DNA from: a virus
Reading direction: 5' to 3' (one strand)
DNA length: 64,000 nt
IMG/VR virus record: IMGVR_UViG_3300044814_000017
Location: 1-64,000 of that record
Part shown: one piece after another, positions 15,040-21,200 of the stretch
How the letters are laid out: every line of letters starts with the position of its first letter
Numbering within the stretch: the stretch's first letter is position 1
Translations under genes and position numbers: made by a program
Notes under the pieces: generated by a model
Database searches by the model: none
Told to the model about the DNA's origin: nothing
Seen by the model: the letters and a program-made list of their open reading frames with translations, nothing else

Positions 15040-16372
15040 ACGCCATGCGATATTTTTCCGCTACGCTGATGGATGGATGGCACGGTCATTCCCTGAAAAG
15101 GCGTTTGTGTCGGGCGGCGGCTTTAAGCGTTCGTTTTGGAACCTTGAGGCGGTTCTGCAGGCCAAGTCGGATACGGTCTATATAGTTGAAGGTCAGTTGG
15201 ATGTTGGTGCCTTGGTTGAGTGCGGTATTTCGGTCGACGAAGTTTTAGGAGCGCATGGGGCCAAAGACAAGCCCACGATTGGCGACCCGAAGGAAATGGC
15301 TGGATATGCCTATGTCGAGGAAGCGCTTGAGGCGGGTTTAAATAGGGTAAAGCGTTTCGTTTGGTGCGGCGACGGAGACGGCGCTGGGCATATCCTGCGT
15401 GAGGACATGGTGAAATTGCTGGGCGCGGCGCGGTTCTGGTTCATTGAGTGGCCAGAGGGGATCAAAGACGCCAATGACATGCTGCTCAAAGACGGTGCGG
15501 AGGCGCTACGTGAGTTAGTTTCGGATGGGGCGCTACCATGGCCCGTCAACGGGCTGTACCGCCTCAGTGAGCTTCCTGAGCCCGCTCCGATGGTATTGTG
15601 GGAACCGGGCTTTCCTCAATGGGAGCGGAAGATAATGCTGGCACCGCGAACGTTGAGTGTGGTTACGGGGCATCCGGGGATGGGAAAGACTTTTTTGTGG
15701 AATCAAATTTGGTTTAACGTTGTCCAGAAATACGGAATACCGTTTTGCGGGGCGTCATTCGAGACGCGACCCAAGCCTCATATTAGGCGTCAGATCAGGA
15801 CGCTTCTGACGGGCAAGAGAGAGTGGGAGTTGGATCAACCCGAAACAGTTGCCGCCGATCAATGGATAAACGATAGATATCTATTTTTGGTGCATCCTGA
15901 TCAGCGACCCAATTTGGAATGGTTTTTGGATATGGCTGAAGTAGCCGTCGTTCGTCATGGCGCGCGCATCATTCAATGTGATCCATGGAACCGTTTAGAA
16001 GGCGCGCGGGTGTCAGGTGAGAACGAAACCGATTATATTTTGCGTTGCCTGCGGACGCTTTATTCTTTTGCGGTTGATATGAATTGCCATGTCCAGATTC
16101 TGGCCCATCCGTCCAAAATGGAAGGGGCGCGGCGTGGTCAGCCTCCGATGCTGGAGGACATAGCTGGCAGCCGTCATTGGGACAACATTGTTGACCAAGG
16201 CTTTACAGTTCACCGCCCCAAAATGTTTGAAAAAGGCGAGCGCAAAACGGAAGCCTCGCTCTATCAACGCAAGGCGAGATTCGAGGAATTGGGCTATCCC
16301 TGCAAGCTGGAATTGGACTTCAAGGTCAATCTTGGGAAATACGTTTCGGTCGATTATGAGATGGGAGGCTAG
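14876..16372 (+). CDS. T7 gp4-like TOPRIM primase-helicase
   Basis: 498 residues. TOPRIM: VEGQLDV with the catalytic Glu at 105, and DGDGAG at 166-171. RecA-like hexameric helicase: Walker A GHPGMGKT at 265-272, Walker B IIQCDPWN near 375, then HPSKMEGARR and QRKARFEE. It unwinds the fork and makes primers. The N-terminal zinc finger is encoded upstream in another frame. ATG 14876 has GGTGAGG seven bases upstream, so a zinc-less product like T7 gp4B could be started here; real homology begins near residue 18. Confidence 0.85.
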   Translation: MTAGNATAIIVDGTPARVSPAALKWAKEARGLSPATLGQLPVASGITFFPEVGAKRHAIFFRYADGWMARSFPEKAFVSGGGFKRSFWNLEAVLQAKSDTVYIVEGQLDVGALVECGISVDEVLGAHGAKDKPTIGDPKEMAGYAYVEEALEAGLNRVKRFVWCGDGDGAGHILREDMVKLLGAARFWFIEWPEGIKDANDMLLKDGAEALRELVSDGALPWPVNGLYRLSELPEPAPMVLWEPGFPQWERKIMLAPRTLSVVTGHPGMGKTFLWNQIWFNVVQKYGIPFCGASFETRPKPHIRRQIRTLLTGKREWELDQPETVAADQWINDRYLFLVHPDQRPNLEWFLDMAEVAVVRHGARIIQCDPWNRLEGARVSGENETDYILRCLRTLYSFAVDMNCHVQILAHPSKMEGARRGQPPMLEDIAGSRHWDNIVDQGFTVHRPKMFEKGERKTEASLYQRKARFEELGYPCKLELDFKVNLGKYVSVDYEMGG

Positions 16373-16374
16373 GC

Positions 16375-17391
16375 ATGGGCGCGAACAGCAAAATAGAATG
16401 GTGTGATGCGACTTTTAACCCTTGGGTGGGCTGCTCGAAAGTCTCGCCGGCATGCGACGGTTGCTTTGCGGAGCATCTGATGGACACGCGTCTTGATCGT
16501 GTCGAATGGGGACAGCGCAAGACGGAAACCACAAAGGCCAGCGTCGGGACGCGCAGTCGCACCTCTGCCGGAAACTGGAAACAGCCGATCAAGTGGAACA
16601 AGGAAGCCGGAATCGCCGGGACGCGCCCGCGCGTATTCTGCGCCAGCCTTGCCGACGTGTTCGACAACCAAGTCCCGCCCGAATGGCGCGCGGACCTGTT
16701 TGAGTTGATCCGCGTCACGCCGAATCTCGTTTGGCTGTTGCTGACAAAGCGCCCGCAGAACATCGTCAAGATGGTTCATGCGTCAGGCGCCATCGCCGGC
16801 AACGGCACACGGTATCTGCCGCGCAACGCCGCGCTCGGCACCACGATTGAAGATCAGACCCGCGCGGACATCAACGTTCCGGCGCTGCTCGATGCGAAGT
16901 ATAACTGCTTTCCCGCTTTCGTTTTCGTCTCATGCGAGCCGCTGCTTGGCGCAATCGATCTGAGGCGCATCTGCCTTCTTCCGCAAAAGCCCGGATCAAT
17001 CCGTGCCGGCATTCACATCGATGCCCTCAGCGGCCGCTATTGCGAAAGTGGCCTGCGATACACCGGACCATGGGATATCCGCGGTCCCGCGCCGCCGGCG
17101 GATGCGCCAGCCGTTGTTATCGACTGGGTAATTGCTGGCGGCGAAACCGATCAGGGCAAGCACAAGGCGCGGCCGTCTCAAGTCGCGTGGTTTCGCTCCT
17201 TGCGCGATCAGTGCAAGGCTTCCGGTACAGAATTCCACTTCAAACAATGGGGTGAGTACGGCCCCTCAACCAGTGGCTGCTATTCGCCGGACCTAGATTT
17301 TGTGCCGGTCGAGAGATTTGGCAAAAAGGTAACGGGCAGGATACTCGACAACCGTGAGCACAACGGTTTTCCTGAATTGGCGCACGCATAA
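16375..17391 (+). CDS. DUF5131 (phage gp37/gp68) family protein
   Basis: 338 residues. KIEWCDATFNPWVGCSKVSP with CxxxC and a following CFAE, then LLTKRPQNI and VFVSCEPLLG and IDWVIAGGET, are hallmarks of the DUF5131 family, often annotated gp37/gp68. The Cys cluster recalls radical-SAM-like proteins, but the reaction is not established. Follows the helicase after two bases and overlaps the next start by one. Confidence 0.8.
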   Translation: MGANSKIEWCDATFNPWVGCSKVSPACDGCFAEHLMDTRLDRVEWGQRKTETTKASVGTRSRTSAGNWKQPIKWNKEAGIAGTRPRVFCASLADVFDNQVPPEWRADLFELIRVTPNLVWLLLTKRPQNIVKMVHASGAIAGNGTRYLPRNAALGTTIEDQTRADINVPALLDAKYNCFPAFVFVSCEPLLGAIDLRRICLLPQKPGSIRAGIHIDALSGRYCESGLRYTGPWDIRGPAPPADAPAVVIDWVIAGGETDQGKHKARPSQVAWFRSLRDQCKASGTEFHFKQWGEYGPSTSGCYSPDLDFVPVERFGKKVTGRILDNREHNGFPELAHA

Positions 17392-17747
17392 TGCCAACCC
17401 TATCCAAAAGCGACCACCGTGCCGTAGTTCGCTACGCAATGGACCGAATAGACGAAGCATTGGCGCAAGCATTAATGCAAGATTTTTGCGCTGCAAATGG
17501 CATCCTGATCCACACCGTTCGGGATGCGAACAATTCGCCATGGGCGATGGATCAGCGTGTCCGGGTGGCGGTATTTCTCCGTAGCAAGCGCATCAAGCAT
17601 GTCGTGATCGCAAAGTGCATGCATCGGCACGTGGATATGATAAAATACTACACAAGTCCGACGCTGCGCCAGCGCAAGCGGGATTATAACCGGCTCAATA
17701 CCGGACGGTGGAGGGAGAGTGTCCAGCCCTTGGAGACGCGCCCGTGA
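17391..17747 (+). CDS. DnaA domain IV-like HTH protein
   Basis: 118 residues. RVRVAVFLRSKRIKHVVIAKCMHRHVDMIKYY resembles the C-terminal DNA-binding helix-turn-helix of DnaA (signature ending with HSTV), but the Ser/Thr of the signature are replaced. Similar stand-alone HTH proteins occur in phages near methylases and replication genes. Its stop overlaps the GTG start of the C5 methyltransferase (GTGA). Confidence 0.5.
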   Translation: MPTLSKSDHRAVVRYAMDRIDEALAQALMQDFCAANGILIHTVRDANNSPWAMDQRVRVAVFLRSKRIKHVVIAKCMHRHVDMIKYYTSPTLRQRKRDYNRLNTGRWRESVQPLETRP

Positions 17748-18556
17748 ACGTACTAGATTTATTCAGCGGCATTGGAGGATTTAGTCTTGGCCTCGAAAGA
17801 GCAGGAATGCGAACCGTCGCATTTTGTGAAATTAATCCATTCGCCCGACACGTCATCGCAAAGCATTGGCCAACTGTCCCTTGCTATGATGACATCCGAA
17901 CCCTCACTTACGAGCGTCTCGCCGCCAACGCCGCAACTGGCGACATCCAAATTGATGTCATCTGCGGAGGCTTTCCATGCCAAGACGTATCGTTCGCGGG
18001 AAGAAGATTGGGGCTGGACGGCGAGCGCAGCGGACTATGGTCTGAATACGCCAGACTTATTGGCGAGATTCGACCCAAAATCGTCATCGTGGAAAACACA
18101 CCAGGCTTGCTTTCTCTCGGAATGGGAATCGTTCTCGCAGACTTGGCCGCGCTCAGGTATGATGCAGAATGGCATTGCATACCAGCTTGCGCCGTTGGTG
18201 CGGATCATCTCCGGGATCGCGTCTGGATCATTGCTTGGCCCAGTGAGGCATATGCTTCCAACGTTGACGGTGAAGGGCAATTACAACGTCAAAGGCATGT
18301 CAAAAACCAGCGGAGACGGGCTGGCGACGGTTTTGCGGAGAACGCTTCCGACTCTGGTTGCTCACGATTACCGGGGAGGAGCGAAGCCGGAATCGGCGGA
18401 ACGCAAACAACTAGATACGGCTCGTGGATTAGACTTGCCATCAAGTCTGCGAATGATTTTCCCCGAGAGCACTGGAATCATAAACCCGTGCTGGGCCGAA
18501 GGTTACATGGGGTTTCCGATGGGAACTATATACATGACTCCCTTGGCTCATTGTAA
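17744..18556 (+). CDS. dcm: C5 cytosine DNA methyltransferase, 3' end displaced by insertion
   Basis: GTG start at 17744. SAM motif DLFSGIGGFSLGLERAG (5-21), catalytic loop GGFPCQDVSF with Cys79, ENTPGLL (ENV motif variant) at 117-123, and DRVWIIAW at 158-165. Genuine coding ends at Asp259 (GVSD, codon 18518-18520). Residues 260-270 and the stop come from an inserted element. The missing C-terminus with the conserved LGNAVVPQIPE helix lies at 19491-19586 and is in frame if the element plus one target copy is removed, giving 290 residues. As found, the enzyme lacks its terminal SAM-pocket helix and is probably inactive. Its DNA is shared with a second reading frame. Confidence 0.85.
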   Translation: MNVLDLFSGIGGFSLGLERAGMRTVAFCEINPFARHVIAKHWPTVPCYDDIRTLTYERLAANAATGDIQIDVICGGFPCQDVSFAGRRLGLDGERSGLWSEYARLIGEIRPKIVIVENTPGLLSLGMGIVLADLAALRYDAEWHCIPACAVGADHLRDRVWIIAWPSEAYASNVDGEGQLQRQRHVKNQRRRAGDGFAENASDSGCSRLPGRSEAGIGGTQTTRYGSWIRLAIKSANDFPREHWNHKPVLGRRLHGVSDGNYIHDSLGSL

Positions 18557-18566
18557 CACTTCGTGA
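17772..18566 (+). CDS. Second-frame ORF overlapping dcm
   Basis: 264 codons in the +1 frame of the methyltransferase gene, open over almost all of it. Segments FHAKTYRSREEDWGWTAS, SSSWKTHQ, WPRSGMMQNG-AYQL-PLV and a C-terminal MGFP match a family I recall from phages, often found with or labelled as DNA methylases, that ends in MGFPIGWTEL. The insertion cuts it after GFPMG; after precise excision the frame continues as GFPIGWTELK and ends at 19566. So both frames look selected. Function unknown; a target-recognition or accessory role for the methylase is possible. Confidence 0.55.
   Translation: MEDLVLASKEQECEPSHFVKLIHSPDTSSQSIGQLSLAMMTSEPSLTSVSPPTPQLATSKLMSSAEAFHAKTYRSREEDWGWTASAADYGLNTPDLLARFDPKSSSWKTHQACFLSEWESFSQTWPRSGMMQNGIAYQLAPLVRIISGIASGSLLGPVRHMLPTLTVKGNYNVKGMSKTSGDGLATVLRRTLPTLVAHDYRGGAKPESAERKQLDTARGLDLPSSLRMIFPESTGIINPCWAEGYMGFPMGTIYMTPLAHCNTS
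18521..18552 (+). repeat. Left terminal inverted repeat of the 962-bp element
   Basis: 32 bp, identical to the reverse complement of 19451-19482; beyond it the two arms retain only partial similarity for about 15 bases. Starts GGGAACTATA at the boundary with TTTCCGAT. Confidence 0.9.
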
Positions 18567-18577
18567 CTGCGCGGTAC

Positions 18578-18605
18578 TTGCGTATACGCAGGATTAGCGT
18601 ATGTT
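18578..18605 (+). promoter_or_regulatory. Candidate promoter inside the 962-bp element
   Basis: TTGCGT (18578-18583), 16-base spacer, TATGTT (18600-18605). The -35 overlaps a perfect 12-bp palindrome, TGCGTATACGCA (18579-18590), a likely binding site for a dimeric regulator such as the HTH protein encoded in the element. Sequence match is moderate. Confidence 0.35.
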
Positions 18606-18631
18606 GTGTCTATCAGAACCGGAGCAAGCAA

Positions 18632-18919
18632 ATGGACAGCCCATGGGATAGACATCAGGAAATTGAGGACATCCCGCTTATTGAGCGCACCTTTCTTGCT
18701 CGGTGTCCGAACGGAAGAATGACGGCGGTCAATCGCTTTGACTACAATCTGTCGATCTGCACAGGCGGCGATAGCTACGTCCAATGCGTCGATACCGGGC
18801 ATATACAATCCAAGCGGCTTACCTTGTTGACGGAAGAAGAACAGGCTGCCTTTGTGGCGCTAAATGACCGACCTACATACGATGACTGGATTATAGAATT
18901 GCGCGGGGCACCCTTGTGA
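18632..18919 (+). CDS. Element gene 1: unknown protein
   Basis: 95 residues from ATG 18632, preceded by CGGAG; the frame is open further upstream but that part lies in the promoter region. Features: LIERTFLARCPNGRMTAV, a Cys-containing central strand region and LLTEEEQAAFVALNDRPTYDDW at the end. No family recognised. Overlaps the next start by 4 bases, so the element carries a compact phage-style operon. Confidence 0.55.
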   Translation: MDSPWDRHQEIEDIPLIERTFLARCPNGRMTAVNRFDYNLSICTGGDSYVQCVDTGHIQSKRLTLLTEEEQAAFVALNDRPTYDDWIIELRGAPL

Positions 18920-19107
18920 CCGCCACCCAATACAAAGCCACTATAAAGGCGCTGGGCTTGTCCCAGCACCTCGCGGGCGATTGGCTTGGCATCGGCCGGC
19001 GAACCTCTCAGGGCTACGCGCTGGGCGAGTATCCCGTGCCAGAACCGGTGGCCAAGCTGTTGCGGCTTTGTGTGAAGTTGAAACTTAAACCTGCCGACGT
19101 GAAATAG
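18916..19107 (+). CDS. Element gene 2: small HTH regulator
   Basis: 63 residues, GTG start overlapping the preceding stop (GTGA). LGLSQHLAGDWLGIGRRTSQGYALGE is a Cro/CI-type helix-turn-helix of the kind common in rhizobial prophages, with a PVPEPVAKLLRL helix after it. Likely autoregulates the element promoter or acts on phage operators. Confidence 0.7.
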   Translation: MTATQYKATIKALGLSQHLAGDWLGIGRRTSQGYALGEYPVPEPVAKLLRLCVKLKLKPADVK

Positions 19108-19116
19108 GAGAGATAG

Positions 19117-19293
19117 ATGGCCGAACTCCACCTTGTGGTTGGGAAAGACAGCTACGGCGTACAGCGTGTCTATGGGGAGCATCGATCCCTTGATGTTGCC
19201 GAGACGATGGCAAAGGAAGAAGCCGCTACTTACGTCAGGTCTAGGCCAGATACCGGCCCGCTATCGCGTTGGGAATTTGAAATTCTGGAATAG
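19117..19293 (+). CDS. Element gene 3: 58-residue protein
   Basis: ATG 19117 preceded by TAGGAGAG. Beta-rich N-terminus (LHLVVGKDSYGVQRVYGEH) and helical middle. Function unknown. Good ribosome site and tight packing with its neighbours support it. Confidence 0.55.
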   Translation: MAELHLVVGKDSYGVQRVYGEHRSLDVAETMAKEEAATYVRSRPDTGPLSRWEFEILE

Positions 19294-19297
19294 GTGC

Positions 19298-19435
19298 ATG
19301 GGCGACGAACGCGACATTATCGAAAAGCTGCTAGACTTCGAGCGTTGCGGTCAAACGGCAGGAACGCGGGTTAGCCTGCGAGAATGCGCGGCTGTCGAGA
19401 TATTCAGGCTCAGGCAAGAAGTCGAACGACTTTAG
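19298..19435 (+). CDS. Element gene 4: 45-residue acidic helix protein
   Basis: ATG 19298, four bases after the previous stop. Begins MGDERDIIEKLLDFERCG and ends EIFRLRQEVERL, resembling the many small phage proteins of the form 'IVERL...EIERLR', two of which occur at 32700-33150. Ends 15 bases before the right inverted repeat. Confidence 0.5.
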   Translation: MGDERDIIEKLLDFERCGQTAGTRVSLRECAAVEIFRLRQEVERL

Positions 19436-19450
19436 CCACAAAGGACGTAA

Positions 19451-19482
19451 AATGAGCCAAGGGAGTCATGTATATAGTTCCC
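19451..19482 (-). repeat. Right terminal inverted repeat of the 962-bp element
   Basis: Mirror copy of the left repeat, ending TATAGTTCCC directly before the second TTTCCGAT copy at 19483-19490. Confidence 0.9.
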
Positions 19483-19490
19483 TTTCCGAT

Positions 19491-19586
19491 AGGCTGGACA
19501 GAATTGAAGCTCTCGGCAATGCCGTCGTCCCGCAAATTCCGGAAATCATCGGGCGGGCAATCATGAAATACAATTCCGCAAAATAA
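19491..19586 (+). pseudogene. Displaced C-terminus of dcm (and of the overlapping frame)
   Basis: Frame 19491-19583 encodes RLDRIEALGNAVVPQIPEII..., the conserved terminal motif of C5 methyltransferases, with no start codon of its own. In the other frame the same bases encode GWTELKLSAM... and stop at 19564-19566. Both are the natural continuations of the reading frames broken at 18520. Confidence 0.88.
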
Positions 19587-19589
19587 TAA

Positions 19590-19617
19590 TTGACATTCCA
19601 TTTTACCCAGCTATTCT
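19590..19617 (+). promoter_or_regulatory. Candidate promoter after dcm
   Basis: TTGACA at 19590-19595, 16-base spacer, TATTCT at 19612-19617. It would drive the long accessory operon starting at 19671, with a leader containing a short GAGGC/GCCTC stem. Confidence 0.5.
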
Positions 19618-19670
19618 AACCATACGCCAAGGAGGCAGCGAGCCTCAGCCCCCACGGATGGGAGATTTAG

Positions 19671-19931
19671 ATGGTTCCAGCCAAAACAATGTTCCTAGAC
19701 ATCGGCCAGCGCCGATATCAGGTCGCGTCTTTTGAGCAAGCCTCAGTCATGTTTTGCTGCGCCCGCGACAAAATGGGCGAAGGCGCTTCGAAAACTCCCT
19801 CTCCCCATATCACGGGAGAGGATGGTTCCGTTATCGGCTACATCGCCTATAATGGGCGGGTGTTCGCGGGAAAGGCTAGGGCATGGACCGTCGAAACGCC
19901 GCTGCTGTTTGATAATCGCGTGGAGGCCTGA
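19671..19931 (+). CDS. Small accessory protein, first of the 19.7-28 kb run
   Basis: 86 residues, ATG with GGGAGA eight bases upstream. FLDIGQRRYQVASFEQASVMF then GSVIGYIAYNGRVFAG form a beta-rich pattern seen in small rhizobial phage proteins. Unknown function. Confidence 0.55.
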   Translation: MVPAKTMFLDIGQRRYQVASFEQASVMFCCARDKMGEGASKTPSPHITGEDGSVIGYIAYNGRVFAGKARAWTVETPLLFDNRVEA

Positions 19932-19934
19932 GTA

Positions 19935-20114
19935 ATGGGCGTCCTAATCACATCCTCCGACCCGCAGGACATCATTGCGCTATTCGTTGGCGAGCGCCAG
20001 CATGACGCGCACGTCAGCGCTCGGAAATGGCATCTGTATATGGTGCAATTCGACGCGAACTATCTGGTCGCCATCGCGCGGCGGCAGACTTACAAGCGGA
20101 GCATCGGGAAATGA
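19935..20114 (+). CDS. 59-residue protein
   Basis: ATG 19935, three bases after the previous stop, and ATGA overlap with the next gene. The centre reads HDAHVSARKWHLYMVQFDANYLVAI. Unknown; coding is supported by the overlap geometry on both sides. Confidence 0.5.
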   Translation: MGVLITSSDPQDIIALFVGERQHDAHVSARKWHLYMVQFDANYLVAIARRQTYKRSIGK

Positions 20115-20416
20115 CTGAGGGCATGACCTGTTACGAGCGCGACGAAACCCTTTGCGAGGATGGTATGTGCCTTCGCACTGGCTGTCGGCTTCGCAATCAG
20201 CGGTTGGCGGCTAGTATTCCAGAGCGCCTAAATCCGCTACTCAAAGTGGACGCGATACGCGCCGCAGATGAAGCTGCCTGCCGTCGTGACGGTATGTTTC
20301 GCGATCTTTTCAGCGAAGATGATCGGCTTGACCTGATCGTCACCATAATTCGGGCGGCAACGACCGTTGCTTTAGGCGCGCCGTCGCTTTCTACAGCGGA
20401 GCCGCCCGATGCCTGA
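20111..20416 (+). CDS. Cys-containing accessory protein
   Basis: 101 residues from ATG 20111 (ATGA). Early Cys residues (MTCYERD, LCEDGMCLRTGCRLRNQ) may bind metal; the rest is helical. Longer frame upstream is not needed. Unknown function. Confidence 0.5.
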   Translation: MTEGMTCYERDETLCEDGMCLRTGCRLRNQRLAASIPERLNPLLKVDAIRAADEAACRRDGMFRDLFSEDDRLDLIVTIIRAATTVALGAPSLSTAEPPDA

Positions 20417-20579
20417 CCGCAAGATAATCACCAAATACGACCCGCCGCCGATACCTGCGCGGTTCTGCGATTGGAGCGCGGTACGCGATGGCTGGGATTT
20501 GGGAGACCATATCGGTTACGGCGAGACTGAATCTGCGGCGGTTGCCGATCTAATGGTGTGGGAGGAAATGGACGAATGA
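20409..20579 (+). CDS. 56-residue acidic protein
   Basis: ATG 20409 overlaps the previous gene by 8 bases; ends ATGA into the next. DPPPIPARFCDWSAVRDGWD and GYGETESAAVADL follow a small phage family that I recall beginning PPIPxRxxDW. Function unknown. Confidence 0.5.
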   Translation: MPDRKIITKYDPPPIPARFCDWSAVRDGWDLGDHIGYGETESAAVADLMVWEEMDE

Positions 20580-20734
20580 GCCATGGTCGCAGGTTAGGTT
20601 TTATGTGGGGGAGCGCTTTCGGGGCTGGGCTTGCTTTAGCCTTGACTCTGCATTGGGCATTTATTGGAGCGGCGTTTGTAAGCGCATTTGGTGTGGTTGC
20701 TTTTAGTCGCAATGATACGGATGCGCTCCTATGA
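20576..20734 (+). CDS. 52-residue two-helix membrane protein
   Basis: ATGA overlaps at both ends. Two hydrophobic stretches (about 13-29 and 28-43) in 52 residues; probably a small inner-membrane protein or holin-like moron. Confidence 0.5.
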   Translation: MSHGRRLGFMWGSAFGAGLALALTLHWAFIGAAFVSAFGVVAFSRNDTDALL

Positions 20735-20922
20735 CCCAAGCCGCCATAGCCGCTGCCATAGCCCACAAGGTATACGAGGCAGAGCAGATCAACGCCGCCA
20801 TGTTAGGCCACGACCGAGTTGACCGCGCCTTACTTAGTTATGGGGCTTGGACGGAAACATTCGCCCGTGCGTTTGAGGCGGATAGGCCAGCAGTATGGCC
20901 GCGCGGATGTGAGCCGCAGTAA
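20731..20922 (+). CDS. 63-residue helical protein
   Basis: Ala-rich first helix (AAIAAAIAHKVYEAEQI), then a second helix. ATGA start; its stop overlaps the next ATG. Unknown. Confidence 0.5.
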   Translation: MTQAAIAAAIAHKVYEAEQINAAMLGHDRVDRALLSYGAWTETFARAFEADRPAVWPRGCEPQ

Positions 20923-21128
20923 TGCGCAGCGCGATCCTCATAGTTTTAATGGTCATCGCTGTTGGCGCGTCGCTGTTGGTGCATTGTGCGGCATGCGAGC
21001 TTCACGTTTGGGCTGTCGACCGAATGTCCAACGCAGATGAAAAGAAGAAGTATCAAGGTTGGTTTTATCGCTACGCTCAAAAAGTCAGCCGCCCCGTCCT
21101 GTGGCTTGAAAACAAGGGGTGGATTTGA
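20922..21128 (+). CDS. Small membrane-anchored protein
   Basis: 68 residues. An N-terminal hydrophobic segment (ILIVLMVIAVGASLLVHCA) may be a signal anchor or lipoprotein-like leader (HCAAC), followed by a basic, aromatic tail. The stop overlaps the next ATG. Confidence 0.5.
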   Translation: MRSAILIVLMVIAVGASLLVHCAACELHVWAVDRMSNADEKKKYQGWFYRYAQKVSRPVLWLENKGWI

Positions 21129-21196
21129 TGCCCGATAACCCCCTCCAGCACCATCAGCGAGCCGAAGTAATTATATTTCAGCAACAGAAAGGATAA
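21128..21196 (+). CDS. 22-residue leader-like peptide
   Basis: ATG 21128 overlaps the previous stop; ends five bases before the GTG of the repeat protein and contains its ribosome site (AAAGGA). It may couple translation of the next gene rather than make a functional peptide. Confidence 0.3.
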   Translation: MPDNPLQHHQRAEVIIFQQQKG

Positions 21197-21200
21197 GATC

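Larger units (their letters stand above)
18521..19482. mobile_element. 962-bp non-autonomous element: 32-bp TIRs, 8-bp target duplication
   Basis: Perfect 32-bp terminal inverted repeats (18521-18552 and 19451-19482, ends GGGAACTATA...) are flanked by the exact direct repeat TTTCCGAT (18513-18520 and 19483-19490). It sits inside dcm; removing the element and one repeat rejoins dcm and the overlapping frame with both conserved C-termini. Inside are four small phage-like genes, one encoding an HTH protein, and no transposase. Eight-base duplications are made by several IS families (for example ISL3, IS66, IS1595, IS1), but the ends alone do not place it. It must have been moved by an enzyme supplied in trans. 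Confidence 0.88.

Noticed and set aside
18521-19482. Invertible (phase-variable) segment between inverted repeats
   Set aside because: The missing gene ends lie outside the repeats and are rejoined by deletion of the segment plus one 8-bp copy; inversion would not restore either frame, and no invertase is nearby.
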